NCBI GenBank assembly: GCA_002329665.1
Contig: DCTV01000010.1
Coordinates: 604-24,870, forward strand
DNA length: 24,267 nucleotides
Reading direction: 5' to 3'
From: Christensenella sp. UBA1431
GTDB taxonomy: Bacteria; Bacillota; Clostridia; Christensenellales; UBA1431
Under the pieces are notes generated by a model that had not been told where the DNA came from, did not search any database, and saw only the letters and a list, made by a program, of their open reading frames with translations. The translations under genes were made by a program, and so were the position numbers. Below, in pieces: positions 8,160 to 16,412 of this stretch (positions are counted from its first letter, which is position 1; each line of letters starts with the position of its first letter).

Positions 8160-10215
8160 GCGCGCGCGCATGGAAGAGCTCGTCGCCCTCGTGTCGAAAT
8201 ACGCGCACGCGTACTACGTGCTCGACGACCCGCTCGTTCCGGACGCGGAATACGACGCGCTCTTCGACGAACTCGTTGCGCTGGAGCTTAAACTCGGCGT
8301 CGTCCTCCCGGACTCGCCCACGCAGCGCGTCGGCGGGGCGGTGCTGGAGGGCTTCGAGAAGCACGCGCACCTGAGCCGGCTCTTCAGCCTGGAAAAATGC
8401 AAGGACATGCAGAGCCTGCGCCAGTGGGACGCGCGGATAAGGGGGATAATTGGCGGCGGCCCTATCGACTACGTGCTCGAATACAAGTTCGACGGGCTGA
8501 CCATCAACCTCACCTACGAAGGCGGCGCGCTGACGACGGCGGCCACGCGCGGAAACGGCGTGGTCGGCGAGGTCATTACGGCGCAGGCGCGCACCATCCG
8601 CTCGATCCCGCTCTCCGTAAAGTTCAGGGGGCGCATGGAGGTGCAGGGCGAGGCGATGATGCGCCTTTCCGTGCTGAAAGAGTACAACGAGACCGCGGCC
8701 GTGCCCCTGAAGAACGCGCGCAATGCCGCGGCGGGGGCGCTGAGAAACCTCGACGTCAACGAAGCCGCGCGCAGGCGCCTGGACGCGTTTTTCTACGGCG
8801 TCGGCTACATCGAAGGACGCGGTTTCGCAACGCATGTCGAGACGCTCGAATTCTTGAAGGAGAACGGGTTTTCGGTGAACCCGTATTACCGGCGCATCCG
8901 GAGCATAGGCGAGGCCGAAGAGCATCTTCTGGAGATCGAACAGAAGCGGGACGCGCTGGACTACCTGATCGACGGCGCCGTCGTCAAGGTGGACGAGACG
9001 GCGCTTCGGGAGGCGCTGGGGTACACCGGCCGCGGGCCGCGCTGGGCGATGGCCTACAAGTTCAGGCCGCAGGAGCGCACCACCGTCGTGAAAGACGTCG
9101 TGTGGCAGGTGGGGCGCACGGGGAAGCTCACCCCGCTCGCGCTGGTCCAACCGGTCGAGCTCGGCGGCGCGACCGTCAGGCGCGCGACGCTCAACAATTG
9201 GGGCGACATCCAAAGGAAGGGCGTTGACGTCGGCTCGAAGGTGTGGATCCGCCGCTCCAACGACGTCATCCCCGAGATCACCGGGATCGCGGAAGGCGGC
9301 GAAATAAGGAACGTGCCCTTTAAGAATCGTGTCTCCCTAAACCTGAGTTTGTTTGATGATGGTATCGCAGAAGTCGAAACCAAGACGGAGCCCGTTGAAA
9401 AGCCGGCGGTCTGCCCTTCCTGCGGCGCAAAGGTGGTGGAGCGCGGGGCGAACATCTTCTGCCCGAACTCGTCCGCCTGCCGCGAGCAGGTGGTGTGGGC
9501 GCTCGTGCACTACGCCTCGCGCGACGCGATGGACATCGAAACGTTCAACGAAAAGACGGCGCGGCAGCTCTACGACGCGCTGGGCGTCAGGGACGCGGCC
9601 GACCTCTATGCGCTAGACAGGGAAGCCCTCGCGGCCCTGCCCGGGTTTGCCGAGAAAAAAGCCGACAACCTGATAAAGGCCGTCGAGAAGAGCCGCTACC
9701 GCCCGCTGAACCGCTTTTTGTACGCACTGGGCATCCCCAACGTGGGCGTCCGCACGGCGCAGGACATCGCGGCGGAATTCGGGACGCTGCGGGCGGTGCG
9801 GGAAGCCGGCCCGGAGGACCTGGTGCGCATCAGGGACGTGGGCGATGTGGTGGCCGGGTCGGTGGCCGGCTACTTTGCCGATGCAAACAACCGCCGCCTG
9901 CTCGAACGTCTGCTGGAAGCCGGCGTGGCGCCCGGGCAGGAAACCCCTGCGAAAGGCGGCGGCGCGCTCGAAGGCAGGACCTTCGTTTTCACGGGGACGC
10001 TGCCCACCCTGGAGCGGCGGGAAGCGAGCCGCATCGTGGAGCGCCTGGGCGGTAAGACGGCGGGGTCGGTATCGCGCAACACCGACTACGTCGTCGCCGG
10101 GGAGGCGGCGGGCTCGAAGCTCGCCAAGGCGCTCGAACTCGGGGTGCCCGTGCTGGACGAGGCGGCTTTTTTGGACTTAACGCAAGCAATCGAACACGAA
10201 CAGGATGAAAACTGA
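8152..10215 (+). CDS. ligA: NAD+-dependent DNA ligase LigA
   Basis: Seals nicks in duplex DNA with NAD+ during replication and repair; 687 aa, near the usual 670. Domain Ia opens with YAHAYYVLDDPLVPDAEYD; the adenylated lysine is K112 in EYKFDG. The OB domain with VWQVGRTGKLTP follows, then a four-Cys zinc finger (C421, C424, C437, C443), helix-hairpin-helix repeats (ALPGFAEKKADNL, GIPNVGVRTAQDIA) and a C-terminal BRCT domain (LEGRTFVFTGTLP onward). Between IPEI (373-376) and the first zinc Cys there are 44 residues, versus about 20 in Escherichia coli LigA; the extra piece is encoded by unusually A+T-rich DNA. The start is set by GGAGGTGA (8138-8145), six bases before ATG 8152. No clear terminator was seen after the stop. 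Confidence 0.97.
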   Translation: MDERARMEELVALVSKYAHAYYVLDDPLVPDAEYDALFDELVALELKLGVVLPDSPTQRVGGAVLEGFEKHAHLSRLFSLEKCKDMQSLRQWDARIRGIIGGGPIDYVLEYKFDGLTINLTYEGGALTTAATRGNGVVGEVITAQARTIRSIPLSVKFRGRMEVQGEAMMRLSVLKEYNETAAVPLKNARNAAAGALRNLDVNEAARRRLDAFFYGVGYIEGRGFATHVETLEFLKENGFSVNPYYRRIRSIGEAEEHLLEIEQKRDALDYLIDGAVVKVDETALREALGYTGRGPRWAMAYKFRPQERTTVVKDVVWQVGRTGKLTPLALVQPVELGGATVRRATLNNWGDIQRKGVDVGSKVWIRRSNDVIPEITGIAEGGEIRNVPFKNRVSLNLSLFDDGIAEVETKTEPVEKPAVCPSCGAKVVERGANIFCPNSSACREQVVWALVHYASRDAMDIETFNEKTARQLYDALGVRDAADLYALDREALAALPGFAEKKADNLIKAVEKSRYRPLNRFLYALGIPNVGVRTAQDIAAEFGTLRAVREAGPEDLVRIRDVGDVVAGSVAGYFADANNRRLLERLLEAGVAPGQETPAKGGGALEGRTFVFTGTLPTLERREASRIVERLGGKTAGSVSRNTDYVVAGEAAGSKLAKALELGVPVLDEAAFLDLTQAIEHEQDEN

Positions 10216-10303
10216 AACACGGCAGGCAGGATCGCGAATAACTGTTACTAACGGGCATTCCTGAGTGAATTTCGGGCAATGCTCTTTTCTTATCCGGGAA
10301 ATA

Positions 10304-10312
10304 TGGTATAAT
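10304..10312 (+). promoter_or_regulatory. Extended -10 promoter for yicC-remA-gmk-rpoZ-coaBC-priA
   Basis: TGGTATAAT carries a perfect TATAAT (10307-10312) with the upstream TG of an extended -10 element. The -35 position is only T-rich (around 10285-10290). It lies in the roughly 150-bp gap after ligA, about 50 bases before yicC. The gap holds no gene and no convincing ligA terminator. Confidence 0.8.
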
Positions 10313-10363
10313 CAAATAGTGTTTGCGGGAAAACGTCCCAAAAGGGGGATGGGAGGCGGAAAT

Positions 10364-11245
10364 TTGCCCTACAGCATGACCGGATTCGGCCGGGGCATCG
10401 TATCGAGGGACGGCAGGGAGCTGCAGGTCGAACTCAAGTCGGTAAACCACCGGTATCTCGACGTTTCCGTGAGGATGCCGCGTTCGCTCAACGCGTTTGA
10501 GGACATGGTCCGGAAGGCCCTTTCGGCCAGAATTGCCAGGGGGCATATCGACGTCTATATCACATACAGGAACAACGCGCCCGCCGCCAGGGCGGTCCAG
10601 GCGGACCTGGAACTGCTCGCCGCGTACATGGACGCGTTTTCAGGGATCAGGGAACGTTTCCCCGGCCTGATAGACGACGTGACGCTGCTGGGCGCGGCCC
10701 GGCTTCCCGACGTGCTGACGGTGGCCGACGCGCCGGAAGACGAGGAAACCGTGGGCGGGATGCTGAGGGAGGCGCTGGAAGAAGCGGCCAACAGCGTGCT
10801 CAAGATGCGCGCGGCCGAAGGCGCCTGCCTTTTAGCGGACATCGAAAAGCGCCTCGGCCTGATAAGCGGCCTGCTCGCCGAGATAGAACGGCGCTCCCCC
10901 GCGATGGTGCTCGAATACAGGGAAAAGCTCAACGAACGCATCTCGCTGCTCATGCAGGGGAAAATGCCGGACGAAGCCAGGCTGCTCACCGAAGTCGCCG
11001 TGTTCGCGGACCGGTCGAGCATCACCGAGGAGATCGTGCGCCTCAAAAGCCATCTTTCCCAGTTTGCCGGGCTGGCGAATGAGGAAGGGGCGATCGGGCG
11101 CAGGCTGGATTTCATCGTCCAGGAGATGAACCGGGAGGCCAACACGATCGGCTCGAAGGCCAACGACCTCGCGATCACGAACGCCGTTCTTCAGATCAAG
11201 GGCGAGATCGAAAAAATCAGGGAACAAGTCCAGAATATCGAATAA
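10364..11245 (+). CDS. yicC: YicC/YloC family endoribonuclease
   Basis: A 293-aa protein of the YicC (YloC) family, reported in other bacteria to be an endoribonuclease affecting RNA turnover. The N-terminal signature PYSMTGFGRG and VELKSVNHRYLDVSVRMP are clear. The C-terminal DUF1732 block follows: TEVAVFADRSSITEEIVRLK, GRRLDFIVQEMNREANTIGS and KANDLAITNAVLQIK. It probably starts at TTG 10364, which gives the family N-terminus (fMet-PYSMTGFGRG) and has GGGAGG at 10351-10356, seven bases upstream. An in-frame ATG at 10349 overlaps that ribosome site and is less likely. It is first in the yicC-remA-gmk-rpoZ run, a standard Bacillota order. The RNA substrate is unknown. Confidence 0.95.
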   Translation: MPYSMTGFGRGIVSRDGRELQVELKSVNHRYLDVSVRMPRSLNAFEDMVRKALSARIARGHIDVYITYRNNAPAARAVQADLELLAAYMDAFSGIRERFPGLIDDVTLLGAARLPDVLTVADAPEDEETVGGMLREALEEAANSVLKMRAAEGACLLADIEKRLGLISGLLAEIERRSPAMVLEYREKLNERISLLMQGKMPDEARLLTEVAVFADRSSITEEIVRLKSHLSQFAGLANEEGAIGRRLDFIVQEMNREANTIGSKANDLAITNAVLQIKGEIEKIREQVQNIE

Positions 11246-11284
11246 TTTCATATATCAAATTTTGTTTCTTGGAGGAAAATAGCT

Positions 11285-11554
11285 ATGGGAATCAAATTGA
11301 TCAACATCGGCTTTGGCAACATCGTGAACGCGAACAGGCTCATCGCGATCGTGAGCCCCGAATCGGCCCCGATCAAGCGCATCATCCAGGAGGCCAGGGA
11401 AAGGGGGATGCTCATCGACGCGACGTACGGCCGCAGGACGCGCGCCGTCATCGTGACCGACAGCTACCATGTCGTGCTGTCCGCCGTGCAGCCCGAGACC
11501 GTGGCGCACAGGCTGGGAACGAAAGACCAGCACAGCGACGTGACGGACGAGTGA
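11285..11554 (+). CDS. remA: RemA/DUF370 family regulator
   Basis: A small conserved protein (89 aa). [35 protein letters not shown] and [14 protein letters not shown] are near-identical to Bacillus subtilis RemA, which binds DNA in the control region of biofilm matrix operons. The family is also kept in clostridia that lack those operons, so its targets here are unknown. GGAGG (11271-11275) lies well placed before ATG 11285. The 39-bp gap after yicC is A+T-rich without a clear promoter. Its steady position between yicC and gmk in Bacillota is established; the functional reason is not. Confidence 0.95.
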   Translation: MGIKLINIGFGNIVNANRLIAIVSPESAPIKRIIQEARERGMLIDATYGRRTRAVIVTDSYHVVLSAVQPETVAHRLGTKDQHSDVTDE

Positions 11555-11568
11555 AACAGGGGAGAGCT

Positions 11569-12210
11569 ATGACCGGATGCGATACAAGCCTGCCGCCGGG
11601 GCTCCTCGTGCTGCTCTCCGGGCCTTCGGGCTCCGGGAAGGGGAATGTCTCCCGGCTGCTTCTTGACCGGATGCCGCGCCTCGTGCTCTCGGTGTCCGCG
11701 ACCACGCGCGCGCCGCGCGAAAACGAGGCCGAAGGCGTCGATTATTATTTCAAAACCGAAAAAGAGTTCCTCGACATCGCAAAAAAAGGCGGGTTCCTCG
11801 AATACAAACGCGTTTTCGGGATGAACTATTACGGCACGCCGCGCGCTTTCGTCGATCAACAGCGCGCGCAGGGCAGAGACGTGCTGCTGGAAATCGACGT
11901 GACGGGCGCGCTGGAAGTCAAGCGCAAAGTGCCCGACGCGGTATCGGTATTCGTCATGCCCCCGTCGTTTGCGGAACTGGAAAGGCGCCTGAGGGGACGG
12001 GGGACGGAGGACGACGAAACCGTCGCCGTGCGCATGCGGACGGCGTACGACGAACTCAAAAGCGCGCGCCTCTACGACTATTTCGTCGTAAACGACGACC
12101 TCGAAAAAGCGGCCGGGGAAGTGCGCGCGATCCTTGAGGCTTCGCGCCTGGAAGTACGGCGCAGGCTGGACGTTATCGGCGCAATCATGGAAGGAGAACG
12201 ACAACGATGA
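11569..12210 (+). CDS. gmk: Guanylate kinase
   Basis: Phosphorylates GMP to GDP with ATP in purine nucleotide supply; 213 aa, the usual size. The P-loop is GPSGSGKG (18-25). The GMP-binding part is seen in SVSATTRAPRENEAEGVDYYF, and further family blocks are FLEYKRVFGMNYYGTP, DVLLEIDVTGA, RLRGRGTEDDE and YDYFVVND. The residue after the P-loop, Thr in most Gmk proteins (GKGT), is Asn26 here. ATG 11569 follows an AGGGGAG site. The stop overlaps rpoZ by four bases, so the two are probably translated together. Confidence 0.96.
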   Translation: MTGCDTSLPPGLLVLLSGPSGSGKGNVSRLLLDRMPRLVLSVSATTRAPRENEAEGVDYYFKTEKEFLDIAKKGGFLEYKRVFGMNYYGTPRAFVDQQRAQGRDVLLEIDVTGALEVKRKVPDAVSVFVMPPSFAELERRLRGRGTEDDETVAVRMRTAYDELKSARLYDYFVVNDDLEKAAGEVRAILEASRLEVRRRLDVIGAIMEGERQR

Positions 12211-12416
12211 TGAATCACCCCCCTCTGAACGAACTGCTTTCGAAGGTCGACTGCCGCTACACGCTGGTGATCGAAGTGGCCAGGCGCGCCAGGCAGCTCG
12301 TCGACCATGCCCGCCCGCTGGTGGAGACCGCCTCCAACAAGCCCGTGACCATTGCGGTGCAGGAGATCATGGAGGGAAAGATAAGCTGTGACAGGTCCGT
12401 GGAGGGAGCAAAATAG
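12207..12416 (+). CDS. rpoZ: RNA polymerase omega subunit
   Basis: A 69-aa protein that stabilises the beta-prime subunit in RNA polymerase assembly. The family core is visible as YTLVIEVARRARQL followed by NKPVTIAVQEIMEGKI, and the position directly after gmk is the standard one. ATG codons at 12207 and 12210 are both possible; AAGGAG is about ten bases before the first. It overlaps gmk by four bases. Confidence 0.94.
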   Translation: MMNHPPLNELLSKVDCRYTLVIEVARRARQLVDHARPLVETASNKPVTIAVQEIMEGKISCDRSVEGAK

Positions 12417-12418
12417 AA

Positions 12419-13633
12419 ATGGCCGCGCATAAAACGGTCGTACTCGGAGTAACGGGCGGCATCGCGGCGTATAAGGCCTGCGAACTCATCGGCCGCCTCA
12501 CCAAAAGAGGGGTGGAAGTCTACCCCGTCATGACCCAGAACGCGATGCGCTTCATCACGCCGCTTACGCTGCAAACGCTGTGCGCGCGCCCCGTGGCGGT
12601 CGATCTTTTTTCGCACGACGCGCCTTTTTCGGTCGAGCACATTTCGCTCGCGAGAAGGGCGGACGTGCTCGCGATCGTCCCGGCCACGGCCGACATCATA
12701 GGGAAACTGGCGCTGGGCATCGCCGACGACCTGCTGACGACGACGGTCATGGCGACGCGCGCGCCCGTGCTGGTCGCGCCGGCCATGAACGGCGCGATGT
12801 ACAGCAGCACCGTTTTGCAGGCCAACCTCGCCACGCTGCGCGCGCGCGGGTGCACGGTCGTGGGGCCGGAGGCGGGCAGGCTCGCGTGCGGGGAGGAAGG
12901 CGAGGGGCGCCTTGCGGACGTCGGGGACATAGAAGCGGCCATCATGGACCTTGTTTATCCCAGGCGGGACTACGAGGGCCTCGCCGTGCTCGTCACGGCC
13001 GGCCCGACGCGGGAGTACCTCGACCCCGTGCGCTACATCACCAACCGCTCTTCGGGGCGCATGGGCTACGCCCTGGCGCAGGCGGCCCTCGAGCGCGGCG
13101 CGCGCGTCGTGCTCGTAAGCGGGCCGGTGGCGATCGACCCGCCCGACGGCGCAGAGGTCGTCCGGGTGGAAACGGCTAAGGAGATGCTCGAGGCGGCGAT
13201 GTCGCATTTCGACGCGTGCGACATCGCCATCAAGGCGGCGGCGCCCGCCGACTACGCGCCCAAATCGCGTTCGGACCGGAAGCTGAAGAAGGCCGGCGTC
13301 GGCGGCGGGGAGATCACGCTCACGTTCGTCCCCAACACCGACATCGCGGCGGAACTGGGCAGGCGCAAGGGGAAGCGCGTGCTGGTCGGGTTCGCGGCCG
13401 AGACGCAGGACCTCGAGAAGCACGCGCTGGAAAAACTCGAACAAAAGGGCCTGGACATGATCGTAGCAAACGACGTCACCAGGGAGGGTGCGGGCTTCGA
13501 AACCGACACGAACGCCGTCACGATCCTCACCAAAAGCGGCAGTCCCGTGAGGACCGGCCTCGTGTCCAAGCTCGAGGTCGCGCACCTCGTCCTCGACGGC
13601 GCCCTGACCATCCACCGCAAAAAACAGGAGTGA
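12419..13633 (+). CDS. coaBC: Bifunctional phosphopantothenoylcysteine decarboxylase/phosphopantothenate-cysteine ligase
   Basis: Carries out two consecutive steps of coenzyme A synthesis: joining cysteine to 4'-phosphopantothenate (CoaB) and decarboxylating the product to 4'-phosphopantetheine (CoaC); 404 aa. The N-terminal FMN-binding CoaC domain has GVTGGIAAYKA, the catalytic His in VEHISLARRAD (H74), PAMNGAMY (121-128) and the active Cys in RLACGEEGEGRL (C157). The C-terminal CoaB domain has AGPTREYLDPVRYITNRSSG (194-213), KAAAPADY and the KLKK lysines, then GFAAET and the ANDV motif. It begins two bases after the rpoZ stop, with a GGAGGG site somewhat far (12 bases) from ATG 12419. All key residues are present. 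Confidence 0.97.
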   Translation: MAAHKTVVLGVTGGIAAYKACELIGRLTKRGVEVYPVMTQNAMRFITPLTLQTLCARPVAVDLFSHDAPFSVEHISLARRADVLAIVPATADIIGKLALGIADDLLTTTVMATRAPVLVAPAMNGAMYSSTVLQANLATLRARGCTVVGPEAGRLACGEEGEGRLADVGDIEAAIMDLVYPRRDYEGLAVLVTAGPTREYLDPVRYITNRSSGRMGYALAQAALERGARVVLVSGPVAIDPPDGAEVVRVETAKEMLEAAMSHFDACDIAIKAAAPADYAPKSRSDRKLKKAGVGGGEITLTFVPNTDIAAELGRRKGKRVLVGFAAETQDLEKHALEKLEQKGLDMIVANDVTREGAGFETDTNAVTILTKSGSPVRTGLVSKLEVAHLVLDGALTIHRKKQE

Positions 13634-13636
13634 GCC

Positions 13637-15883
13637 GTGCAAGCCGATATCGCACGGGTGATGGTGGACATCGCCCACACCAACGTGGACAGGACGTTCG
13701 ATTACCGCATCCCCCCGCGCCTTCTGGCGGACGTACGCGCGGGGATGCGGGTTTTTGTGCCGTTCGGCGTGGGCAACCGGCCGACGGAGGCGTTCGTCGT
13801 CGAAGTCCGCTCTTCCACCGACGTCCCGGCGGATAAGCTCAAGCGGGTCGCGTCGTGTATCGACGCGTATCCCGCGCTCTGGCCCGAGCAGATCGCGCTC
13901 GCGCGGTTCATGCAGGCGCGCTACGGCTGCCTGTTCGTCGAGGCGCTGCGCCTGATGATGCCCTCCCAGCTGCGCGGGCGGCAGGTGGAGGGCAGGCAAT
14001 GCGTCACGGTGGCGCTCGCCGTCGGCGCGGAGCGGGCGCGGGAGGAGTCGGCCGCGATGCAGCGACGCGCGCCGCTGCAGGCGCGCGTGCTGGAGCTCCT
14101 CGCCGACGTGGCGCCCGTGTCGCTTTCCGACCTCGAAGCCATCGAGAAAGGCGGCGCGGCGGCGGCGCGCGCTCTGGAGAAGAAGGGGCTGGTCAGGCGG
14201 GAGAGCGTGCGCGTCGCACGAAGGCCCTACGCGGCGCTCCGCGGGGACAGCCGGCCGCGCCCCGCGCTGAACCCGCGCCAGCAGGAGGCCGTGGACACGA
14301 TGTGCGGCGCGCTGGACGGGGGCGGCGAGTTCCTGCTTTTCGGCGTCACCGGCAGCGGGAAGACCGAGGTCTACATGCACGTAATAGAGCAGAGCCGCAA
14401 GAGGGGCCGCTCCGCGCTGGTGCTGGTGCCCGAGATCGCGCTCACGCCGCAGCTGACGGCGCTTTTCGTGGCGCGTTTCGGCGAGGACGTGGCGCTGTTG
14501 CACAGCCGCCTCTCGGCGGGCGAGCGGATGGACGAATGGGAGCGGATCGTGACCGGCAGGGCCAAGGTGGTCATCGGCGCGCGCTCCGCCGTGTTCGCGC
14601 CGCTTCAAGACATCGGCGTCATCGTCGTGGACGAGGAGCAGGAAAACAGCTACCATTCCCAGATACGCCCGCATTACCACGCCCGCGAGATCGCGCGCGA
14701 GCGCATGCGGGCCCACGGCGCGGTGCTGATCCTTTCCAGCGCGACCCCGGCGCTCGAGACCTACCACCGCGCGCTCGCGGGCGGGGCACGCCTCTTAACG
14801 CTTGGAGAACGGGTGATGTCCCGGCCGCTCCCCGAGGTCGAGGTCGTGGACATGCGCGAAGAACTCAGGCGCGGCAACCGCACGGTGTTCAGCGCGGCAC
14901 TTTACCGTAGGATGAAGGAGACGCTCGCGCGCGGCGAACAGGCCATGCTCTACGTCAACCGCCGCGGGTATTCTGCGCAGATCGTCTGCCTGCACTGCGG
15001 GAAGGCGCTCAAATGCAGGCACTGCGACGTCACGCTGACCTTCCACCAGAACCCGCCGCGCGCGCTGTGCCACTACTGCCACGCCGAATACCCGCTGAAG
15101 CGGACCTGCGCGCACTGCGGCGAAACCTATTTCAGGTACCAGGGCGTGGGCACGCAGCGCGTCGAGAGGCAGTTGCGCGCACTCTTCCCGGACGCGTTCG
15201 CCATACGCATGGACCTCAACACGATGCAGAAAAAGGACGCGCACTTTAAGGCGCAGCAGGACTTCGAGAAGGGGCGCGCGCAGGTCCTCATCGGGACGCA
15301 GATGATAGCCAAGGGCCTCGATTTCAGGAACGTTGCGCTGGTGGGCGTCGTCGCGGCCGACACGGCCCTCTTTCTGCCCGATTTCAGGAGCGCGGAGCGC
15401 ACCTTCCAGCTCATCACGCAGGTGGCGGGGCGCGCGGGGCGGGGCGACGTCCCCGGGCGGGTGGTCGTGCAGACCTACAACCCCGGCCATCCGGCCATCG
15501 TCTGCGCGAAGGAGCAGGACTACCAGCGCTTCTACGCCGAGGAGATCGCGGCGCGCCGCGCCTGCCTGTATCCGCCCTTCGCGGCTTTTGCGAGGTACCT
15601 GGTCACCGGGAAGGACCGGCATGCGGTCAAAGCGGGCGCCGCTTCGCTCTACGGGGCGCTGAAGGCGCTCTTCGCCGGGGAAGGCGCCGCGGAAGCGCTC
15701 ATGTTCCGCGCTTCTCCCGCGCCGCTCGAGCGCATCCGCGGCGTTTGGCGCTACGAGATCGTGCTCAAATTCCATGAAGAAGACCTTGAAAGGTGCATCG
15801 GCCCTCTGTGGGACGTGATGCGCGGCCGGCGGCTTAAAGGATGCAGGGCGGACTTGGAGATACGGCCGGCAAATATGCTATAA
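13637..15883 (+). CDS. priA: Primosomal protein N' (replication restart helicase PriA)
   Basis: A superfamily 2 3'-5' helicase that recognises stalled forks and reloads the replisome; 748 aa. The N-terminal 3'-binding domain starts with VMVDIAHTNVDRTFDYRIP. Walker A is GVTGSGKT (236-243). The Walker B box reads DEEQ (332-335) instead of the usual DEEH. Eight cysteines in CxxC pairs (CLHC, CRHC, CHYC, CAHC, starting at C451) form the zinc-binding insertion. Late helicase motifs are IGTQMIAKGLDF and QVAGRAGRG. The GTG start at 13637 has AGGAG six bases upstream and begins three bases after the coaBC stop. The stop codon (15881-15883) is embedded in the -10 box of the def promoter. Gene order coaBC-priA-def-fmt is typical. 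Confidence 0.97.
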   Translation: MQADIARVMVDIAHTNVDRTFDYRIPPRLLADVRAGMRVFVPFGVGNRPTEAFVVEVRSSTDVPADKLKRVASCIDAYPALWPEQIALARFMQARYGCLFVEALRLMMPSQLRGRQVEGRQCVTVALAVGAERAREESAAMQRRAPLQARVLELLADVAPVSLSDLEAIEKGGAAAARALEKKGLVRRESVRVARRPYAALRGDSRPRPALNPRQQEAVDTMCGALDGGGEFLLFGVTGSGKTEVYMHVIEQSRKRGRSALVLVPEIALTPQLTALFVARFGEDVALLHSRLSAGERMDEWERIVTGRAKVVIGARSAVFAPLQDIGVIVVDEEQENSYHSQIRPHYHAREIARERMRAHGAVLILSSATPALETYHRALAGGARLLTLGERVMSRPLPEVEVVDMREELRRGNRTVFSAALYRRMKETLARGEQAMLYVNRRGYSAQIVCLHCGKALKCRHCDVTLTFHQNPPRALCHYCHAEYPLKRTCAHCGETYFRYQGVGTQRVERQLRALFPDAFAIRMDLNTMQKKDAHFKAQQDFEKGRAQVLIGTQMIAKGLDFRNVALVGVVAADTALFLPDFRSAERTFQLITQVAGRAGRGDVPGRVVVQTYNPGHPAIVCAKEQDYQRFYAEEIAARRACLYPPFAAFARYLVTGKDRHAVKAGAASLYGALKALFAGEGAAEALMFRASPAPLERIRGVWRYEIVLKFHEEDLERCIGPLWDVMRGRRLKGCRADLEIRPANML

Positions 15884-15884
15884 T
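15854..15884 (+). promoter_or_regulatory. Promoter for def and the following operon, inside the priA 3' end
   Basis: TGCTATAAT (15876-15884) is a perfect -10 box with extended -10 TG. A -35-like TTGGAG lies at 15854-15859 with a long 19-bp spacer. The priA TAA stop is bases 3-5 of the TATAAT box. Transcription should start near 15891, about 25 bases before def. Confidence 0.75.
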
Positions 15885-15916
15885 GATCTATAAATACAGA
15901 AGGGAAAGGTGAACAA

Positions 15917-16393
15917 ATGGCTCTGCGCGATATCCACGTTGACGACGACCCGGTATTAAGGAAGAAGTCGCGCCGGGTGGATCAGATAAACGCGCGCGTG
16001 CTCACGCTGCTCGACGACATGATGGAGACGCTGCGCCATCAGGACGGGGTCGGCCTGGCGGCGCCGCAGGTCGGCGTGCTCAGGAGGGCGGTCGTGATCG
16101 ACACGGGCGAGGACGTGCTCGAGATGATCAACCCCGAGATCGTCGAGCAGGAGGGCGAAGAGACGGGAAAAGAGGGGTGCCTGAGCCTGCCGGGGCTCCT
16201 GGGCGTCGTCCCGCGGCCGGCGCGGGTGCTCGCGCGGTACACGGACAGGGACGGCGGGCAGAGGGAAGTCGAGGGCGAGGGGCTGCTCGCCCGCGCCATT
16301 TGCCACGAGGTGGACCACTTAAACGGCATCCTGTTCACGGACCGGGCCGTCGAGATGGTCGAGCCCGAAGAAGACGAAGACGAAGGCGAGTGA
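15917..16393 (+). CDS. def: Peptide deformylase
   Basis: Removes the formyl group from the N-terminal methionine of new proteins; a cytoplasmic metal (Fe2+ or Zn2+) hydrolase of 158 aa. All three family motifs are intact: GVGLAAPQ (44-51), EGCLSLP (86-92, with metal ligand C88) and HEVDH (130-134, the two His ligands and the catalytic Glu). The C-terminus is a short highly acidic tail. AAAGGTG (15905-15911) precedes ATG 15917. It is followed 19 bases later by fmt, which makes the formyl group that Def removes. Confidence 0.97.
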   Translation: MALRDIHVDDDPVLRKKSRRVDQINARVLTLLDDMMETLRHQDGVGLAAPQVGVLRRAVVIDTGEDVLEMINPEIVEQEGEETGKEGCLSLPGLLGVVPRPARVLARYTDRDGGQREVEGEGLLARAICHEVDHLNGILFTDRAVEMVEPEEDEDEGE

Positions 16394-16412
16394 ACGCCGG
16401 GGGAGGCAACGC

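Noticed and set aside
10216..10300. ligA terminator
   Set aside because: Only a weak GCATT/AATGC pairing with a large loop precedes a short T-rich stretch.
12257..14767. Very long open frame (836 codons) on the minus strand across coaBC and priA
   Set aside because: It is antisense to two well-defined genes; Arg/His/Ala-rich translation without any domain is the usual by-product of GC-rich codon use.
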